Shown piece by piece: positions 54,852-63,466 of a stretch of DNA of 64,000 bases. Every line of letters starts with the position of its first letter. Positions within the stretch are counted from its first letter, which is position 1. This stretch comes from an uncultured Eubacteriales bacterium (lineage in GTDB: Bacteria > Bacillota > Clostridia > Oscillospirales > Oscillospiraceae). The notes beneath the pieces were generated by a model. The model was not told where the DNA came from and made no database searches. It saw only the letters and a list, made by a program, of their open reading frames with translations. The stretch lies in the NCBI GenBank assembly GCA_900319695.1, contig ONPN01000002.1, positions 1 to 64,000 on the forward strand. The letters run 5' to 3'. The position numbers and the translations under genes are program-made.

Positions 54852-54895
54852 GAGACCGGGGAGACTGAATTCAGTCGCCTCGGTCTCGTTTTTTT
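54852..54895 (+). terminator. Terminator after hypA
   Basis: A stem between 54852-54867 and 54871-54887 (GAGACCG ... CGGTCTC with inner GACTG/CAGTC) is followed by seven T. It closes the flavoprotein-hypA unit. Confidence 0.9.
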
Positions 54896-55008
54896 GCGCG
54901 CCCTGGGAGGCCGCACAGCTGTCACAGGCGGGGAAAAGCGCCCATGGGCGAATTGTTGTGCATAGCGTCGCCCCGTAACGCATGGATAGCAGCAGGTCGC
55001 AGTTCAGG

Positions 55009-55047
55009 CAAAGGAACCGGGGCCGCCCGTTTCGGTCAGCCCCGGTT
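55009..55047 (-). terminator. Probable terminator of the 54-residue gene
   Basis: On the minus strand AACCGGGGC pairs with GCCCCGGTT (55039-55047 with 55015-55023), followed by CCTTTG. The T run is weak. The stretch 54896-55008 holds no recognised feature. Confidence 0.55.
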
Positions 55048-55057
55048 ATCTTTCGAA

Positions 55058-55222
55058 TTATGCTTTGATCCCGTTTTGCAAAAATTCGGTAAACAGCAGA
55101 ACTTTGCCGATGTCCTTTTCCTCGCCTTCGATGTTAATCTGCACGGCCAGGAAGTCCACCTTGGAGATGTCCGCTGCGGACGCCAGGGTTCTGGCACGTT
55201 TCAGGACGCTCGCAAATTTCAT
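55058..55222 (-). CDS. Small conserved-looking protein, 54 residues
   Basis: A 54-residue protein (start MKFASVLKRARTLASAADIS, end QNGIKA) with no recognised family. Support is strong from signals rather than similarity: SD CGGAGGAAAG at ideal distance, promoter TTGAGA-17-TATAAT 50 bp upstream, and a hairpin after the stop. The sequence looks like a soluble alpha/beta fold, with one helical segment (LKRARTLASAADISKVDF), a beta-like stretch (LAVQINIEGEEKDIGKV) and a final helix. It is divergent from the GH13 gene. Function unknown. Confidence 0.75.
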   Translation of the reverse strand: MKFASVLKRARTLASAADISKVDFLAVQINIEGEEKDIGKVLLFTEFLQNGIKA

Positions 55223-55271
55223 GTCTCTTTCCTCCGTCTATCAATGTCGCCTGTTCACGGCGGCTGCTGTC

Positions 55272-55300
55272 ATTATAGTTTAGAATATGCGCTTTCTCAA
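55272..55300 (-). promoter_or_regulatory. Sigma-A promoter of the 54-residue gene
   Basis: On the minus strand TTGAGA (55300-55295), 17 bp, TATAAT (55277-55272). Confidence 0.8.
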
Positions 55301-55340
55301 GTATTATTTCTTTGTACTACAAGCAGTCGAAAAACAGTGC

Positions 55341-55369
55341 TTGAAATAGCCCCTTCAACTTGGTATAAT
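55341..55369 (+). promoter_or_regulatory. Sigma-A promoter of the GH13 gene
   Basis: TTGAAA (55341-55346), 17 bp, TATAAT (55364-55369). About 40 bp separate it from the divergent promoter of the 54-residue gene. Confidence 0.85.
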
Positions 55370-55426
55370 GCACAAGTATTCATATTCCGCCGCATACAGG
55401 CACTTGATATGAAGGAGAGAATCCGC

Positions 55427-57112
55427 ATGGCATGGTACGATGAAGCAGTCTTTTACCACATCTATCCCCTCGGTCTGACCGGCGCGCCCAAGCTCAACGA
55501 CTACGGTGAGCCGGTGCATCGCCTCAACACGCTGCTGCCCTGGATCGGGCACCTGAAAAAGCTGGGCTTTACCGCACTCTACATTGGGCCCCTTTTCCAG
55601 TCCGTGGGTCACGGCTATGAGACCACAGACTATCGGATTCTGGACAGCCGCCTCGGAACCAATGAGGACCTGAAAGCCTTTGTCGCGGCCTGCCACGAGG
55701 CGGGGCTTCGCGTCATTTTCGACGGCGTGTTCAACCATACCGGGCGCGACTTCTTCGCCTTCAAGGATTTACAGGCCAATCGGGAGGTCTCCGCTTACCG
55801 GGACTGGTACTGCAACGTCAATTTCTGGGGCAACAACGAGTATAACGACGGCTTCTCCTACGACAACTGGGGCGGCTACAACCTGCTCGTCAAGCTCAAC
55901 CAGCGAAATCCCGCCGTCCGGGACTATATCTGTGACGTGATCCGTTTCTGGGTCCGTGAGTTTGACGTGGACGGCATACGCCTCGACGCCGCTGACGTGC
56001 TGGATTTTGAGTTTATGAAAGCCCTGCGCCGCACTGCCGACGAGGTCAAGCCAGACTTCTGGCTCATGGGCGAGGTCATCCATGGCGACTACTCCCGCTG
56101 GGCCAATGAACACACCCTCCACAGCGTTACCAACTACGCCCTGCACAAAGCCCTGTACAGCGGCCACAACGACCACAACTATTTTGAGATTGCCCACACT
56201 GTCCAGCGCACGAACGGTCTTGTCCCCCGGCATATCAAGCTCTACAACTTCGTGGATAACCACGATGTGGAGCGCATCCACACCAAGCTCATGAACAAGG
56301 CGCACTTTCTGCCGGTTCATATCCTGCTCTACACCCTTCCCGGCATCCCGTCGGTCTATTACGGCAGCGAGTTCGGCATCGACGGCCGCAAGGAGCGCGG
56401 GTCCGACGACTCTCTTCGCCCATATATCGATCTAAGCGAGCACCTCGGCGACTATGAGGGCAACCCCTGCACCGCGCTCATCGCCCGTCTCGGCGCGATC
56501 CATGCGCAGTATAAGCAGGATCTGGTCTGGGGCGATTACCGCGAGCTCTGCCTAACGACGCAGCAGTTTGCCTTCCTGCGCGGCAGACTCATCGCGGCGG
56601 TGAACAACAGCGACGGCGAAGCCTGGATCAATGTGGAGGCGCAGGCCCCGGCGTACATAGGCCTGCTTTCCGGCAGACGCATCGAGAGCGGCGGCGGACG
56701 CCTCAACTTCAATCTCCCCGGCAGCTCCGGCGATATCTTTGTCCCAGACGACGGTCAGACTCAGCCAGAGATCCCCGAATGCAAGCCCGTCGAGGCAAAG
56801 CCGGTGAAGAAGGACGAAGCGCCCAAGGCCCAGTCCGAGGCGAAGCCGGCCGAAACGAAAGCGGAAGCGCCCAAGCCTCAGCCGGCGGCAAAGCCGACTG
56901 AAAAGGAAGCGGAACCGCCCAAGGTTGAGCCGAAGCCCGAGAAGCTTGAAATCCCCGATATTCCTTACGATCTGATGACGGTCGAGCAGCTCCAGGCGGT
57001 GATCCTCGCAAAGATGGCGAAGAACGGTTCCGTCACCGAGCGTATGCGCCAGGACGTGGTTGAGAACATCTGGCACAACTCCCTTGTCAACTGGGCCAAC
57101 AGCTTCCGCTGA
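55427..57112 (+). CDS. GH13 alpha-amylase family enzyme with Ala/Lys/Pro/Glu linker
   Basis: A 561-residue GH13 (alpha-amylase fold) protein. The catalytic residues are Asp187 (GIRLDAADV), Glu216 (MGEVIHGD) and Asp280 (VDNHDVERI); FDGVFNHTGRD is region I. No signal peptide is visible, so it acts inside the cell, probably on maltodextrin, glycogen or trehalose-type sugars; the exact substrate is unclear. After about residue 435 a linker of about 75 residues is rich in Ala, Lys, Pro and Glu and leads to a C-terminal helix bundle (LMTVEQLQAVILAKMAKN). Start 55427 (MAWYDEAVFY) has SD GAAGGAGAG; longer readings upstream are rejected. Confidence 0.9.
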   Translation: MAWYDEAVFYHIYPLGLTGAPKLNDYGEPVHRLNTLLPWIGHLKKLGFTALYIGPLFQSVGHGYETTDYRILDSRLGTNEDLKAFVAACHEAGLRVIFDGVFNHTGRDFFAFKDLQANREVSAYRDWYCNVNFWGNNEYNDGFSYDNWGGYNLLVKLNQRNPAVRDYICDVIRFWVREFDVDGIRLDAADVLDFEFMKALRRTADEVKPDFWLMGEVIHGDYSRWANEHTLHSVTNYALHKALYSGHNDHNYFEIAHTVQRTNGLVPRHIKLYNFVDNHDVERIHTKLMNKAHFLPVHILLYTLPGIPSVYYGSEFGIDGRKERGSDDSLRPYIDLSEHLGDYEGNPCTALIARLGAIHAQYKQDLVWGDYRELCLTTQQFAFLRGRLIAAVNNSDGEAWINVEAQAPAYIGLLSGRRIESGGGRLNFNLPGSSGDIFVPDDGQTQPEIPECKPVEAKPVKKDEAPKAQSEAKPAETKAEAPKPQPAAKPTEKEAEPPKVEPKPEKLEIPDIPYDLMTVEQLQAVILAKMAKNGSVTERMRQDVVENIWHNSLVNWANSFR

Positions 57113-57120
57113 TAAGCCAA

Positions 57121-57162
57121 AAAAACATACCGCGGCGTTTTGATACGCCGCGGTATGTTTTT
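57121..57162. terminator. Bidirectional terminator after the GH13 gene
   Basis: A perfect 12-bp stem CATACCGCGGCG (57126-57137) / CGCCGCGGTATG (57146-57157) is flanked by A5 and T5. It can serve both the GH13 gene and the convergent secreted-protein gene. Confidence 0.9.
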
Positions 57163-57241
57163 AATCCGAAGAGCAGGTCGGTTTTGCAGGACGCTGTGTA
57201 TCTTTGCGCAGGCTTTTTAAGCCAATCTACTATAAACAGCA

Positions 57242-58891
57242 TCAAAAGCCGAAGCCGGTCTCATAGCCGTTTATCATGGGATCGAGATCAGGATCAAAAC
57301 CCGTCGCGTAGTCGTCGTTGGGAACCGGCTCCGGGGGAATAATGAGGCCCTGGTTGCCGAAGATGTTCACCTGATAGATGTTGTCGCCGCTGGGATAGTC
57401 GATGTAATACACCACCGCGGAGCAGCCGTCGTAGAACTGGCCCTCCACGCTGCAGAGCCCGGCGTCCACATAGACCTGGTCGCCGTTTTGCAGGTCAATG
57501 GCGTATCCGCCGCCGCCCTCATAGGCCGTACCGCTCATGGTGCCATAAACCGGAGTTGGGGGCTGTTCGCCGTAGATTTTGCAGTAATAGATGCTCTGGC
57601 CGTCCCAGTATACGTCAGCATCGGCACCGTAGCTGAGCTCACCGTCAATGTCACAGACGCTGCGGGAAACAGTGGTGCTGACCCCCTCCACGCTGAGTGT
57701 CACGCTGCCGTAATTCCAGTCGAGGACGCTGCCGTAGTAGACGCCGGCCGGAGGCGTCGGGGGCGTGGACTTGACGCTGAGATACGCCGTGGTCGTGCGC
57801 GCTGTCTGGCCCTTGTAGTAGAAGGTGCAGTAAGCGCCCCAGCCGTTCATAGCGGTCGTTACGTTGGAGACAGAGAGCGTGGTGCTGTTGAGCCCGTCAA
57901 TGCTGCCCCATCTGTACTGCATATTCTGGGCAGAGTATTCGCCGCCGTCGGGAGAAACAAAGGTCCAGGACAGGGACTCATAGGCGTTGGCGTTGGAGAC
58001 GAAGTAAGCTGTCTCACCCTCATAGTGATTTTCATTGGTGGGATTTTTGGTGATGTTGAGATAGATCTGCGGCTGGGGCGGTGCTGGCGTGGCCGTCGGG
58101 GCCGGCGTCTCCTCGGGAGCCTCCAAGGCGGCGGGCTTCGGAACAGGGAATGCCTCGGTCGGGTTCTTTTGTCCCATGAAGACGGCGAAGCTCTCTGTCA
58201 AAAGCGTCAGACTGTCGATCTCCGCGGCCTTGAGCCATTCAAAGCCGGTGCTGCCGCGCTTCAAACCCACCATGGCATTGTCACCGGAGGCGTTATACTG
58301 CTCCGGGGAGATCGGCTTGCCGCTCGTGTCCGTGTGTGATACGACGCGCATGCCGTTCTTCACTTGGGTATGTTCGACAGCGTAGGCATCATAATCGATC
58401 TTGCCGTCCTTCAGGTGAACGGCAGTCTTGACTGTATAGACCTCCGTATCTGAAAGGACAACGTTGTCATAAAACATGTAGTACCAGGTGTCAGTGGCTT
58501 CGTCATAATAGGTATCGGCGGCGTCAGTCAGAATGTCCGGGAAGGATTCTTCCGGATCCTTGTCAAGCGTGCACTCTGTCAGTGCGCTCCGGTCGGCTCC
58601 GACCTCCCAGATGCGCAGGTTAGTGGCGCGACTTTGCGGATGCTGGGAAGCCGCGACAAATTCTAGGTTCCCGTCGTGGTCAAGATCGGTCACGGTATAG
58701 TACCAGGGTGTTTCGCTGTCGGACTGCTTGAGCCCGGAAAGCTGTGAGGAAATCAGAGTGAGCTGCTGGTCTTCATCGGACAGATCCATGGTGATATTGG
58801 GGATGTCCGCAGCCCACGCGGCCGCGCTGCCGAACGCCGCCGCTGAAAGCATCAGTGTCAGCATCAAAAGGATGGATACGGTCTTTTTCAT
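57242..58891 (-). CDS. Secreted protein with a Pro-rich linker and Ig-like region
   Basis: A 549-residue protein with a clear signal peptide (about 1-28, MKKTVSILLMLTLMLSAAAF, cut near AWA-AD). The N-terminal half contains a VTDLDHDGNLEF repeat-like calcium motif (FG-GAP/VCBS-like) and many aromatic residues. After a Pro/Thr linker (APEETPAPTATPAPPQPQ, about 260-278) come an Ig-like domain (about 280-375) and a Tyr/Gly-rich C-terminal region. No enzymatic motif or sortase signal is seen. I do not recognise a specific family. The promoter lies in the 272-bp gap upstream. Confidence 0.75.
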   Translation of the reverse strand: MKKTVSILLMLTLMLSAAAFGSAAAWAADIPNITMDLSDEDQQLTLISSQLSGLKQSDSETPWYYTVTDLDHDGNLEFVAASQHPQSRATNLRIWEVGADRSALTECTLDKDPEESFPDILTDAADTYYDEATDTWYYMFYDNVVLSDTEVYTVKTAVHLKDGKIDYDAYAVEHTQVKNGMRVVSHTDTSGKPISPEQYNASGDNAMVGLKRGSTGFEWLKAAEIDSLTLLTESFAVFMGQKNPTEAFPVPKPAALEAPEETPAPTATPAPPQPQIYLNITKNPTNENHYEGETAYFVSNANAYESLSWTFVSPDGGEYSAQNMQYRWGSIDGLNSTTLSVSNVTTAMNGWGAYCTFYYKGQTARTTTAYLSVKSTPPTPPAGVYYGSVLDWNYGSVTLSVEGVSTTVSRSVCDIDGELSYGADADVYWDGQSIYYCKIYGEQPPTPVYGTMSGTAYEGGGGYAIDLQNGDQVYVDAGLCSVEGQFYDGCSAVVYYIDYPSGDNIYQVNIFGNQGLIIPPEPVPNDDYATGFDPDLDPMINGYETGFGF

Positions 58892-58983
58892 CTCTTTTTC
58901 CTTTCTTTCTTTTATTCCGTTTGAAACGCCCGATCAGATGAAACAATGTCACGGTATTGATCCGGCTTTTCATCGTCTCTTCT

Positions 58984-59012
58984 ATCATACTGATAACTTG
59001 CCCAAAATACAA
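58984..59012 (-). promoter_or_regulatory. Promoter of the secreted-protein gene
   Basis: On the minus strand TTGTAT (59012-59007), 17 bp, TATGAT (58989-58984). A leader of about 85 nt follows, with SD AAAGGAAAAAG. Confidence 0.7.
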
Positions 59013-59068
59013 GCTGTCTGGAAAATTATTTCGTCAAATTTTCATGCTCCGCGCTCCGTATGGAGACA

Positions 59069-59117
59069 ATTGTCCGGCTGTTCCGACACCAATTACCTGT
59101 CGGGACGGCCGGACAAT
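59069..59117. terminator. Long hairpin downstream of the GGDEF gene
   Basis: A 20-bp stem (59069-59088 with 59098-59117, TTGTCCGGCTGTTCCGACA side) with two G-U pairs and a 9-nt loop. The T run is poor, so it may be a terminator or an RNA-stabilising hairpin at the end of the 59164 gene. Confidence 0.6.
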
Positions 59118-59163
59118 CATATCGACTGGTTCAATTTGCCTCTCATTTTCGGTGAGGTCGGCG

Positions 59164-61416
59164 TCAGCTCTGCAAATGGTAGAAACCGCATATCTTCTGT
59201 GGATCGTCCTCAATGCTGTCCGCCGCGATCTGCGCGCAGGCGAAGCGCTCTTCAGTGTTCTTCTCCCGCTCGGCATTCGGACAGACGCCGAATCTGATCG
59301 TGACCTTGCTCGCTGTGTCTTTCTCAACAAATACATCGGCAAGGAATCTTCTGAACATCTGTTCGATGTTATCCTGGTGCGGGCAGTAGATCAGGAAGGT
59401 GTCGCTGCCCTTTCTGCAGCCAATACCGCCGGTTTTCCGCGCCAGTTTTTTTACGCTGATGCCGATGCTGCGCATTACCAGGTCGCCGAAGTTCCGGCCA
59501 TAGCGTTCGTGTATCTCATAAAGATGATTGACATTGCAGACGATTGCGTCCATGGCGCTGTCCCTGTACTGCTGGTCAAGGCGCTCCACATAGCGCAGGA
59601 AGTAGTCGACATTGAAAAGCCCCGTCAGCTTGTCCCTCTGTGTGTGCAGTATGAGGTTGCGGTTTTCGGAGAGCTCTATGCACTTGGCAATGCGGGCCTT
59701 GACGATCTCGATATCCGGATAGGGTTTGGGGATAAAGTCCATTGCGCCGATTTTCAGGCAGTCAAGCTCCGCGTATTGGTCGACCGTCAGCACGATCACC
59801 GGAATGGCCATCAGCTCCTCGTCTACCTGCATCGCTTTCATGACCTCACGGCCTGTCATGTTCGGCATGTACAGGTCGAGCAGCAGCAGCGCAATCTCAT
59901 CCTTATGGGCGCGAAGGGTCTCCATGGTCTCAATCCCATCGGAAGCATAGTAGATATCGTAGTCCTCCGCCAGGAGGTCGCCCAGCATTTCTCGGTTGGT
60001 CACCGCGTCGTCGGCGATCAGAATATGTCTGCGCACGTTCAGGATCGACAAATCTGCGCTCTCCGCATTCCGCTCCTTCCGCTCCGACTCATCGTCCCTG
60101 GTCACAGCGCCCAGGCTCTTGAGGAGCATTTTTTCCCTGTACATGTCGGCGTCGGCCCGTTCAAAAATGTCCTGGACGCAGTGATCCTGATCGGAGTTAT
60201 ACTCCGCCATACCGCCGGAAACGATCGCCTCGTCCGTCGCAATATGCGCAGTGGAGCTCTTGTGCAGCTCGTACATCAGCGCTCTTCTGTTTTCATAGTC
60301 CCTTCCCGTTATGAGAACCGTAAACTCATCGCCGCCGATTCTGTACACAGGACTGTGTACAAAGATGTCGCAGATCATCTCACAGGCTTTGCGGATATAC
60401 TCGTCGCCTGCCTTGTGGCCCATGGTGTCGTTGATTTTTTTCAGGCCATTGACATCGCAGACGACGACGGCGAGAGCGGAGATCAGCCCCCCGGCCAGTT
60501 TGGCATTGAGTTCCTTTTCAGCCTCAAGATAGGCGTGCTTGCTCTTCACGCCGGTCAGCCCATCCCGATAGGCCTGACCGTGTACCTGGGCGATTTGGGT
60601 TTTCAGCTCCGTCTGCATAGTCTGGATCTGCTTTTCCAGTTCATCCATGGAGACGGACTCATCCCCGCCCCGGGCCGCGTGCTCCGGCGCTTCCGCGGCG
60701 GACTCGCTGCCCATCTCATGCATGAGCGTGCTTGCCAGCTCGTTGAGCTGACCGTGGATTGAGCCGATCTTTCTCTCGTTCTTTGTGATAATGGCGAGCA
60801 CGATCGCGCCGCCGACCAGAAGCGAGACCAGCGCCACGATGACCGTCCTGCGCGTTAGGCTGGCCAGCTGCTGATTATACCACTGGGCACTGAAATCCAC
60901 AGCGATGATGCCGGCCACCTCGCCCTGAGAATCAAAGACAGGACTGTAAGCGCTGTAGAACGTGCCCCAGGCATCCTCATAACAGTCCTCGTCTGCCGCC
61001 GGGACGCCCTTGCTGGCCTTATACAGCGCGTCGGTATAGACAATGGGCGAGCCGAACTCCCCCGGGTCCTCCACCGTAGGGTCGAGACCGAAGGTGAAGC
61101 TGCCGTCCCCCATGTCGCGGATGCAGTAGATATACTTGAGATCAATGCTGTTCTGAAAAAAGGTCAGCGTCCGCATAATGGACTCGTAAGCCTCGGTCCC
61201 TTCGTCCGCAGGCGTGACCGCTTTCAGGGCGTCGCCGTCGATCATGGCCGCAGCCGTGTTGGAGATGTCGAGCATCCTCGTCTGCATCAGTGTGATGATG
61301 GAGGATTCTGTCTGCGTCATCAACAGATACCCGAGCGAGATGTTCACCATGAGCAGGAAAACGACCATCAGCACCAGATACTTTGACCTGTGTTTTGTCC
61401 GGACTCTGTCTCTCAT
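59164..61416 (-). CDS. Membrane sensor with GGDEF-REC-degenerate GGDEF domains
   Basis: A 750-residue protein. One transmembrane helix at 14-32, a probable Cache-like extracellular sensor (about 40-185), and a second helix (about 190-211) are followed by a diguanylate cyclase domain with an intact GGDEF (361-365). A response-regulator receiver domain (about 462-580; phosphoacceptor Asp514 in LLLDLYMPNM) comes next, then a second GGDEF-like domain whose signature is GSDTF (670-674) and is likely inactive. It probably makes or senses c-di-GMP in response to an outside signal and to phosphorylation. No histidine kinase adjoins it. Confidence 0.85.
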   Translation of the reverse strand: MRDRVRTKHRSKYLVLMVVFLLMVNISLGYLLMTQTESSIITLMQTRMLDISNTAAAMIDGDALKAVTPADEGTEAYESIMRTLTFFQNSIDLKYIYCIRDMGDGSFTFGLDPTVEDPGEFGSPIVYTDALYKASKGVPAADEDCYEDAWGTFYSAYSPVFDSQGEVAGIIAVDFSAQWYNQQLASLTRRTVIVALVSLLVGGAIVLAIITKNERKIGSIHGQLNELASTLMHEMGSESAAEAPEHAARGGDESVSMDELEKQIQTMQTELKTQIAQVHGQAYRDGLTGVKSKHAYLEAEKELNAKLAGGLISALAVVVCDVNGLKKINDTMGHKAGDEYIRKACEMICDIFVHSPVYRIGGDEFTVLITGRDYENRRALMYELHKSSTAHIATDEAIVSGGMAEYNSDQDHCVQDIFERADADMYREKMLLKSLGAVTRDDESERKERNAESADLSILNVRRHILIADDAVTNREMLGDLLAEDYDIYYASDGIETMETLRAHKDEIALLLLDLYMPNMTGREVMKAMQVDEELMAIPVIVLTVDQYAELDCLKIGAMDFIPKPYPDIEIVKARIAKCIELSENRNLILHTQRDKLTGLFNVDYFLRYVERLDQQYRDSAMDAIVCNVNHLYEIHERYGRNFGDLVMRSIGISVKKLARKTGGIGCRKGSDTFLIYCPHQDNIEQMFRRFLADVFVEKDTASKVTIRFGVCPNAEREKNTEERFACAQIAADSIEDDPQKICGFYHLQS

Positions 61417-61452
61417 AGCTTTCCCCCAATCGCCAGCCGACGAATTTTGTAG

Positions 61453-61481
61453 ATTATATCACGCCTGTGCAGCCACCGCAA
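61453..61481 (-). promoter_or_regulatory. Sigma-A promoter of the GGDEF gene
   Basis: On the minus strand TTGCGG (61481-61476), 17 bp, TATAAT (61458-61453). A small A+T-rich hairpin at 61486-61506 precedes it and may end the helicase transcript. Confidence 0.75.
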
Positions 61482-61510
61482 TTGCTTTTTACACCCGCTG
61501 TAAAAAAAAT

Positions 61511-63301
61511 TCAGCCGTTTCTGATCCAGCCGGATTCTCTCAGGGAAAAGCAGCGGTCACAGTAGTTGTATACCGCGCCGATCGGCAGCTCCTTGCCGCA
61601 GGACGCGCAGCGGCGAATGTACTGATCCTTGCCCTCTTTCATCAGCGCCGCGATCTTGTCGCAGATGGCGCGCCTTGCCTCGGTGCAGTCGTCCTCGATT
61701 CTGACGCGCCGCAGCAGCTGGTGTCGGATGTCGTAGGCCTTGTATTGAAGCTCGCATTCCTGCAGAGTCTCGTCCCCGAAATACGGCTCGGGGACGTGCT
61801 TGTTTTTCAGAATTTTGCCAGCACACCTGGCCCAGTAGATGACGAGCTCCGGAGAGCGGGTGTCCACCGGGCAGGTGATGAGATCATAGACAAGCTCCCT
61901 GTTTTCCGCCGTGACCCTGCTTTTCATATGCTGTAAAAGGATGCGCGCGTCATGCATGCTCTCCCGGACAAACTCCGTCTCTTTGGGCATTTTATCCCAG
62001 GCCAGAAGCAGCAGGTCCAGAGGGTAGTCCTGGGCCAGGACCTCCCGCGGGAAGCCGATACAGGCCTGTCGGATGGCTTTCACGCTCTGGCCGAGCTTCG
62101 CGCCGATCAGCTCACTGCTGCCGAGAGCCAGCACCTCCCCGTACTCGTTGAGGCCGTAGCGCCCGGCCCGGCCGCCGATCTGGTTGATCTCCGCCGTCGT
62201 CAGGTTCCTGAACTCTTTCCCGTCAAATTTCTGGGTCTCCGCGAAGACGACGCGCTTGATTGGCAGCGAGATGCCCATGCCGATCGCGTCTGTCGCCACG
62301 ACGATATTGTTCTCGCCCGAGAGGTATTTACGCACCTCATTCCGCCTCGCCTCCGGCGGCAGCGCCCCATAGATGACGCTCGCGTGAAAGCCGTGCTTTT
62401 CCAGGATGGCCGCCGTGGACAGCACGCTCTTTCTGGAAAAACAGATGATCGCGTCGTCCGGGCGGAAGTCCCGGTAGCTTCCGCACTGCCCCGCGTAGCG
62501 CAGCGGCGCAAGGCGCTTGTGCCAGACTACATTATACGGGTCGCCGAAGCTCTTGATCAGCTTTTCGATAAACGGCAAAGCCTCGGGCGCCATGCAGATG
62601 TGCACCAGCTCCGCGTCGACCAGGCAGATCGCCTTGAGCCAGGCGGAGCCGCGGTCCCTGTCCGCGATGAGCTGGGCCTCGTCAATGACCGCGGTTTTAA
62701 AGCGCGTGTTCAAATCGCAAAGCTCGATCGTGGAGGAGACGATCTGCGCTCCCTCCGTCGGGATGGACTCCTCCCCCGTCAGCATGCTGCATGGGATGCC
62801 CGCGCCGTTGAGCTTGTCGAACATCTCCAATGCCAGCAGGCGCAGGGGGCCGAGATAGGTGCCCGGCGTGTTCTTTTTCAGATCCTCGATGGCGTCGTAG
62901 GTCTTGCCGCTGTTGGTCGGGCCGACGTGCAGCACAAAGCCCCGGCGCAGCCTGCGGGCCCTGTCGATATACGCCTCCGGAGAGAAGGACTCATACATTG
63001 CGGTGATCTCACAAAGCTGCCGCTCCCGGAGCTCTTTTTCATCCCGCTCCCGGAGGGCCTTCTGTATCTCCGGATGCCGGATCGCCTCCTCGGCCACGGC
63101 CTCCGGCCAGCCCTCCAGCGTCCACCAGGAGCCGCCTCGCCCTCGGGTCCGCACGATCTCCGGCTTCGGGAAGTACGCGAGGATCTGTTTTTTGGAGAGC
63201 TTGTATTTTTCCATGATCTGCCGCCGGGTGAGCAGACGGACCTTTTCTTTTTTGCTTTTGCCCATGAAACCGATTCGCTTTCTGTTATGTTTTTGTATCA
63301 T
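61511..63301 (-). CDS. Suv3-like DEAD/DEAH-box RNA helicase
   Basis: A 596-residue helicase related to mitochondrial Suv3. The N-terminal 100 residues are basic (RKRIGFMGKSKKEK). Walker A GPTNSGKT (about 127-134), VIDEAQLIADRDRGSAW, CFSRKSVL, ATDAIGMGISLPIKRV and INQIGGRAGRYG are helicase motifs; the C-terminus has a zinc-finger-like cysteine set (CASCGKEL ... YCDRC). Start 63301 is preferred because the promoter -10 lies 6 bp upstream, so the message would be leaderless; a second Met at 63265 is possible, also without SD. RNA turnover is a likely role. Confidence 0.85.
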   Translation of the reverse strand: MIQKHNRKRIGFMGKSKKEKVRLLTRRQIMEKYKLSKKQILAYFPKPEIVRTRGRGGSWWTLEGWPEAVAEEAIRHPEIQKALRERDEKELRERQLCEITAMYESFSPEAYIDRARRLRRGFVLHVGPTNSGKTYDAIEDLKKNTPGTYLGPLRLLALEMFDKLNGAGIPCSMLTGEESIPTEGAQIVSSTIELCDLNTRFKTAVIDEAQLIADRDRGSAWLKAICLVDAELVHICMAPEALPFIEKLIKSFGDPYNVVWHKRLAPLRYAGQCGSYRDFRPDDAIICFSRKSVLSTAAILEKHGFHASVIYGALPPEARRNEVRKYLSGENNIVVATDAIGMGISLPIKRVVFAETQKFDGKEFRNLTTAEINQIGGRAGRYGLNEYGEVLALGSSELIGAKLGQSVKAIRQACIGFPREVLAQDYPLDLLLLAWDKMPKETEFVRESMHDARILLQHMKSRVTAENRELVYDLITCPVDTRSPELVIYWARCAGKILKNKHVPEPYFGDETLQECELQYKAYDIRHQLLRRVRIEDDCTEARRAICDKIAALMKEGKDQYIRRCASCGKELPIGAVYNYCDRCFSLRESGWIRNG

Positions 63302-63307
63302 ACCCGT

Positions 63308-63336
63308 ATCATAACACGCCGCCCCACGCAAAGCAA
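63308..63336 (-). promoter_or_regulatory. Promoter of the Suv3-like gene
   Basis: On the minus strand TTGCTT (63336-63331), 17 bp, TATGAT (63313-63308), then ACGGGT and ATG 63301. The transcript start is expected at or next to the start codon. Confidence 0.65.
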
Positions 63337-63437
63337 GGACTTGCCCGCTCTGCCGGATAAGGCGGAATTGGGCGGTGGATCGGCAATTTGTCCAAGCGCT
63401 CTGTCGGCGGCAGGCGTGAGATTTTACATGCCCGCAA

Positions 63438-63466
63438 TTGACAAAGTGATGCGAACTTGATACTAT
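63438..63466 (+). promoter_or_regulatory. Promoter of metY
   Basis: TTGACA (63438-63443), 17 bp, TACTAT (63461-63466). The 12-mer TATTTTCAAAGA occurs at 63464-63475 (overlapping the -10) and again at 63492-63503. No S-box or T-box leader was found. Confidence 0.7.

Noticed and set aside
54896-55010. Possible tRNA or small RNA between hypA and the 54-residue gene
   Set aside because: No cloverleaf, no GTTCRA-type T arm and no promoter could be made out.
54944-55426. A 161-codon upstream extension of the GH13 protein
   Set aside because: It would run through the terminator of the small gene, that gene itself in antisense, and the GH13 promoter; the SD sits before 55427.
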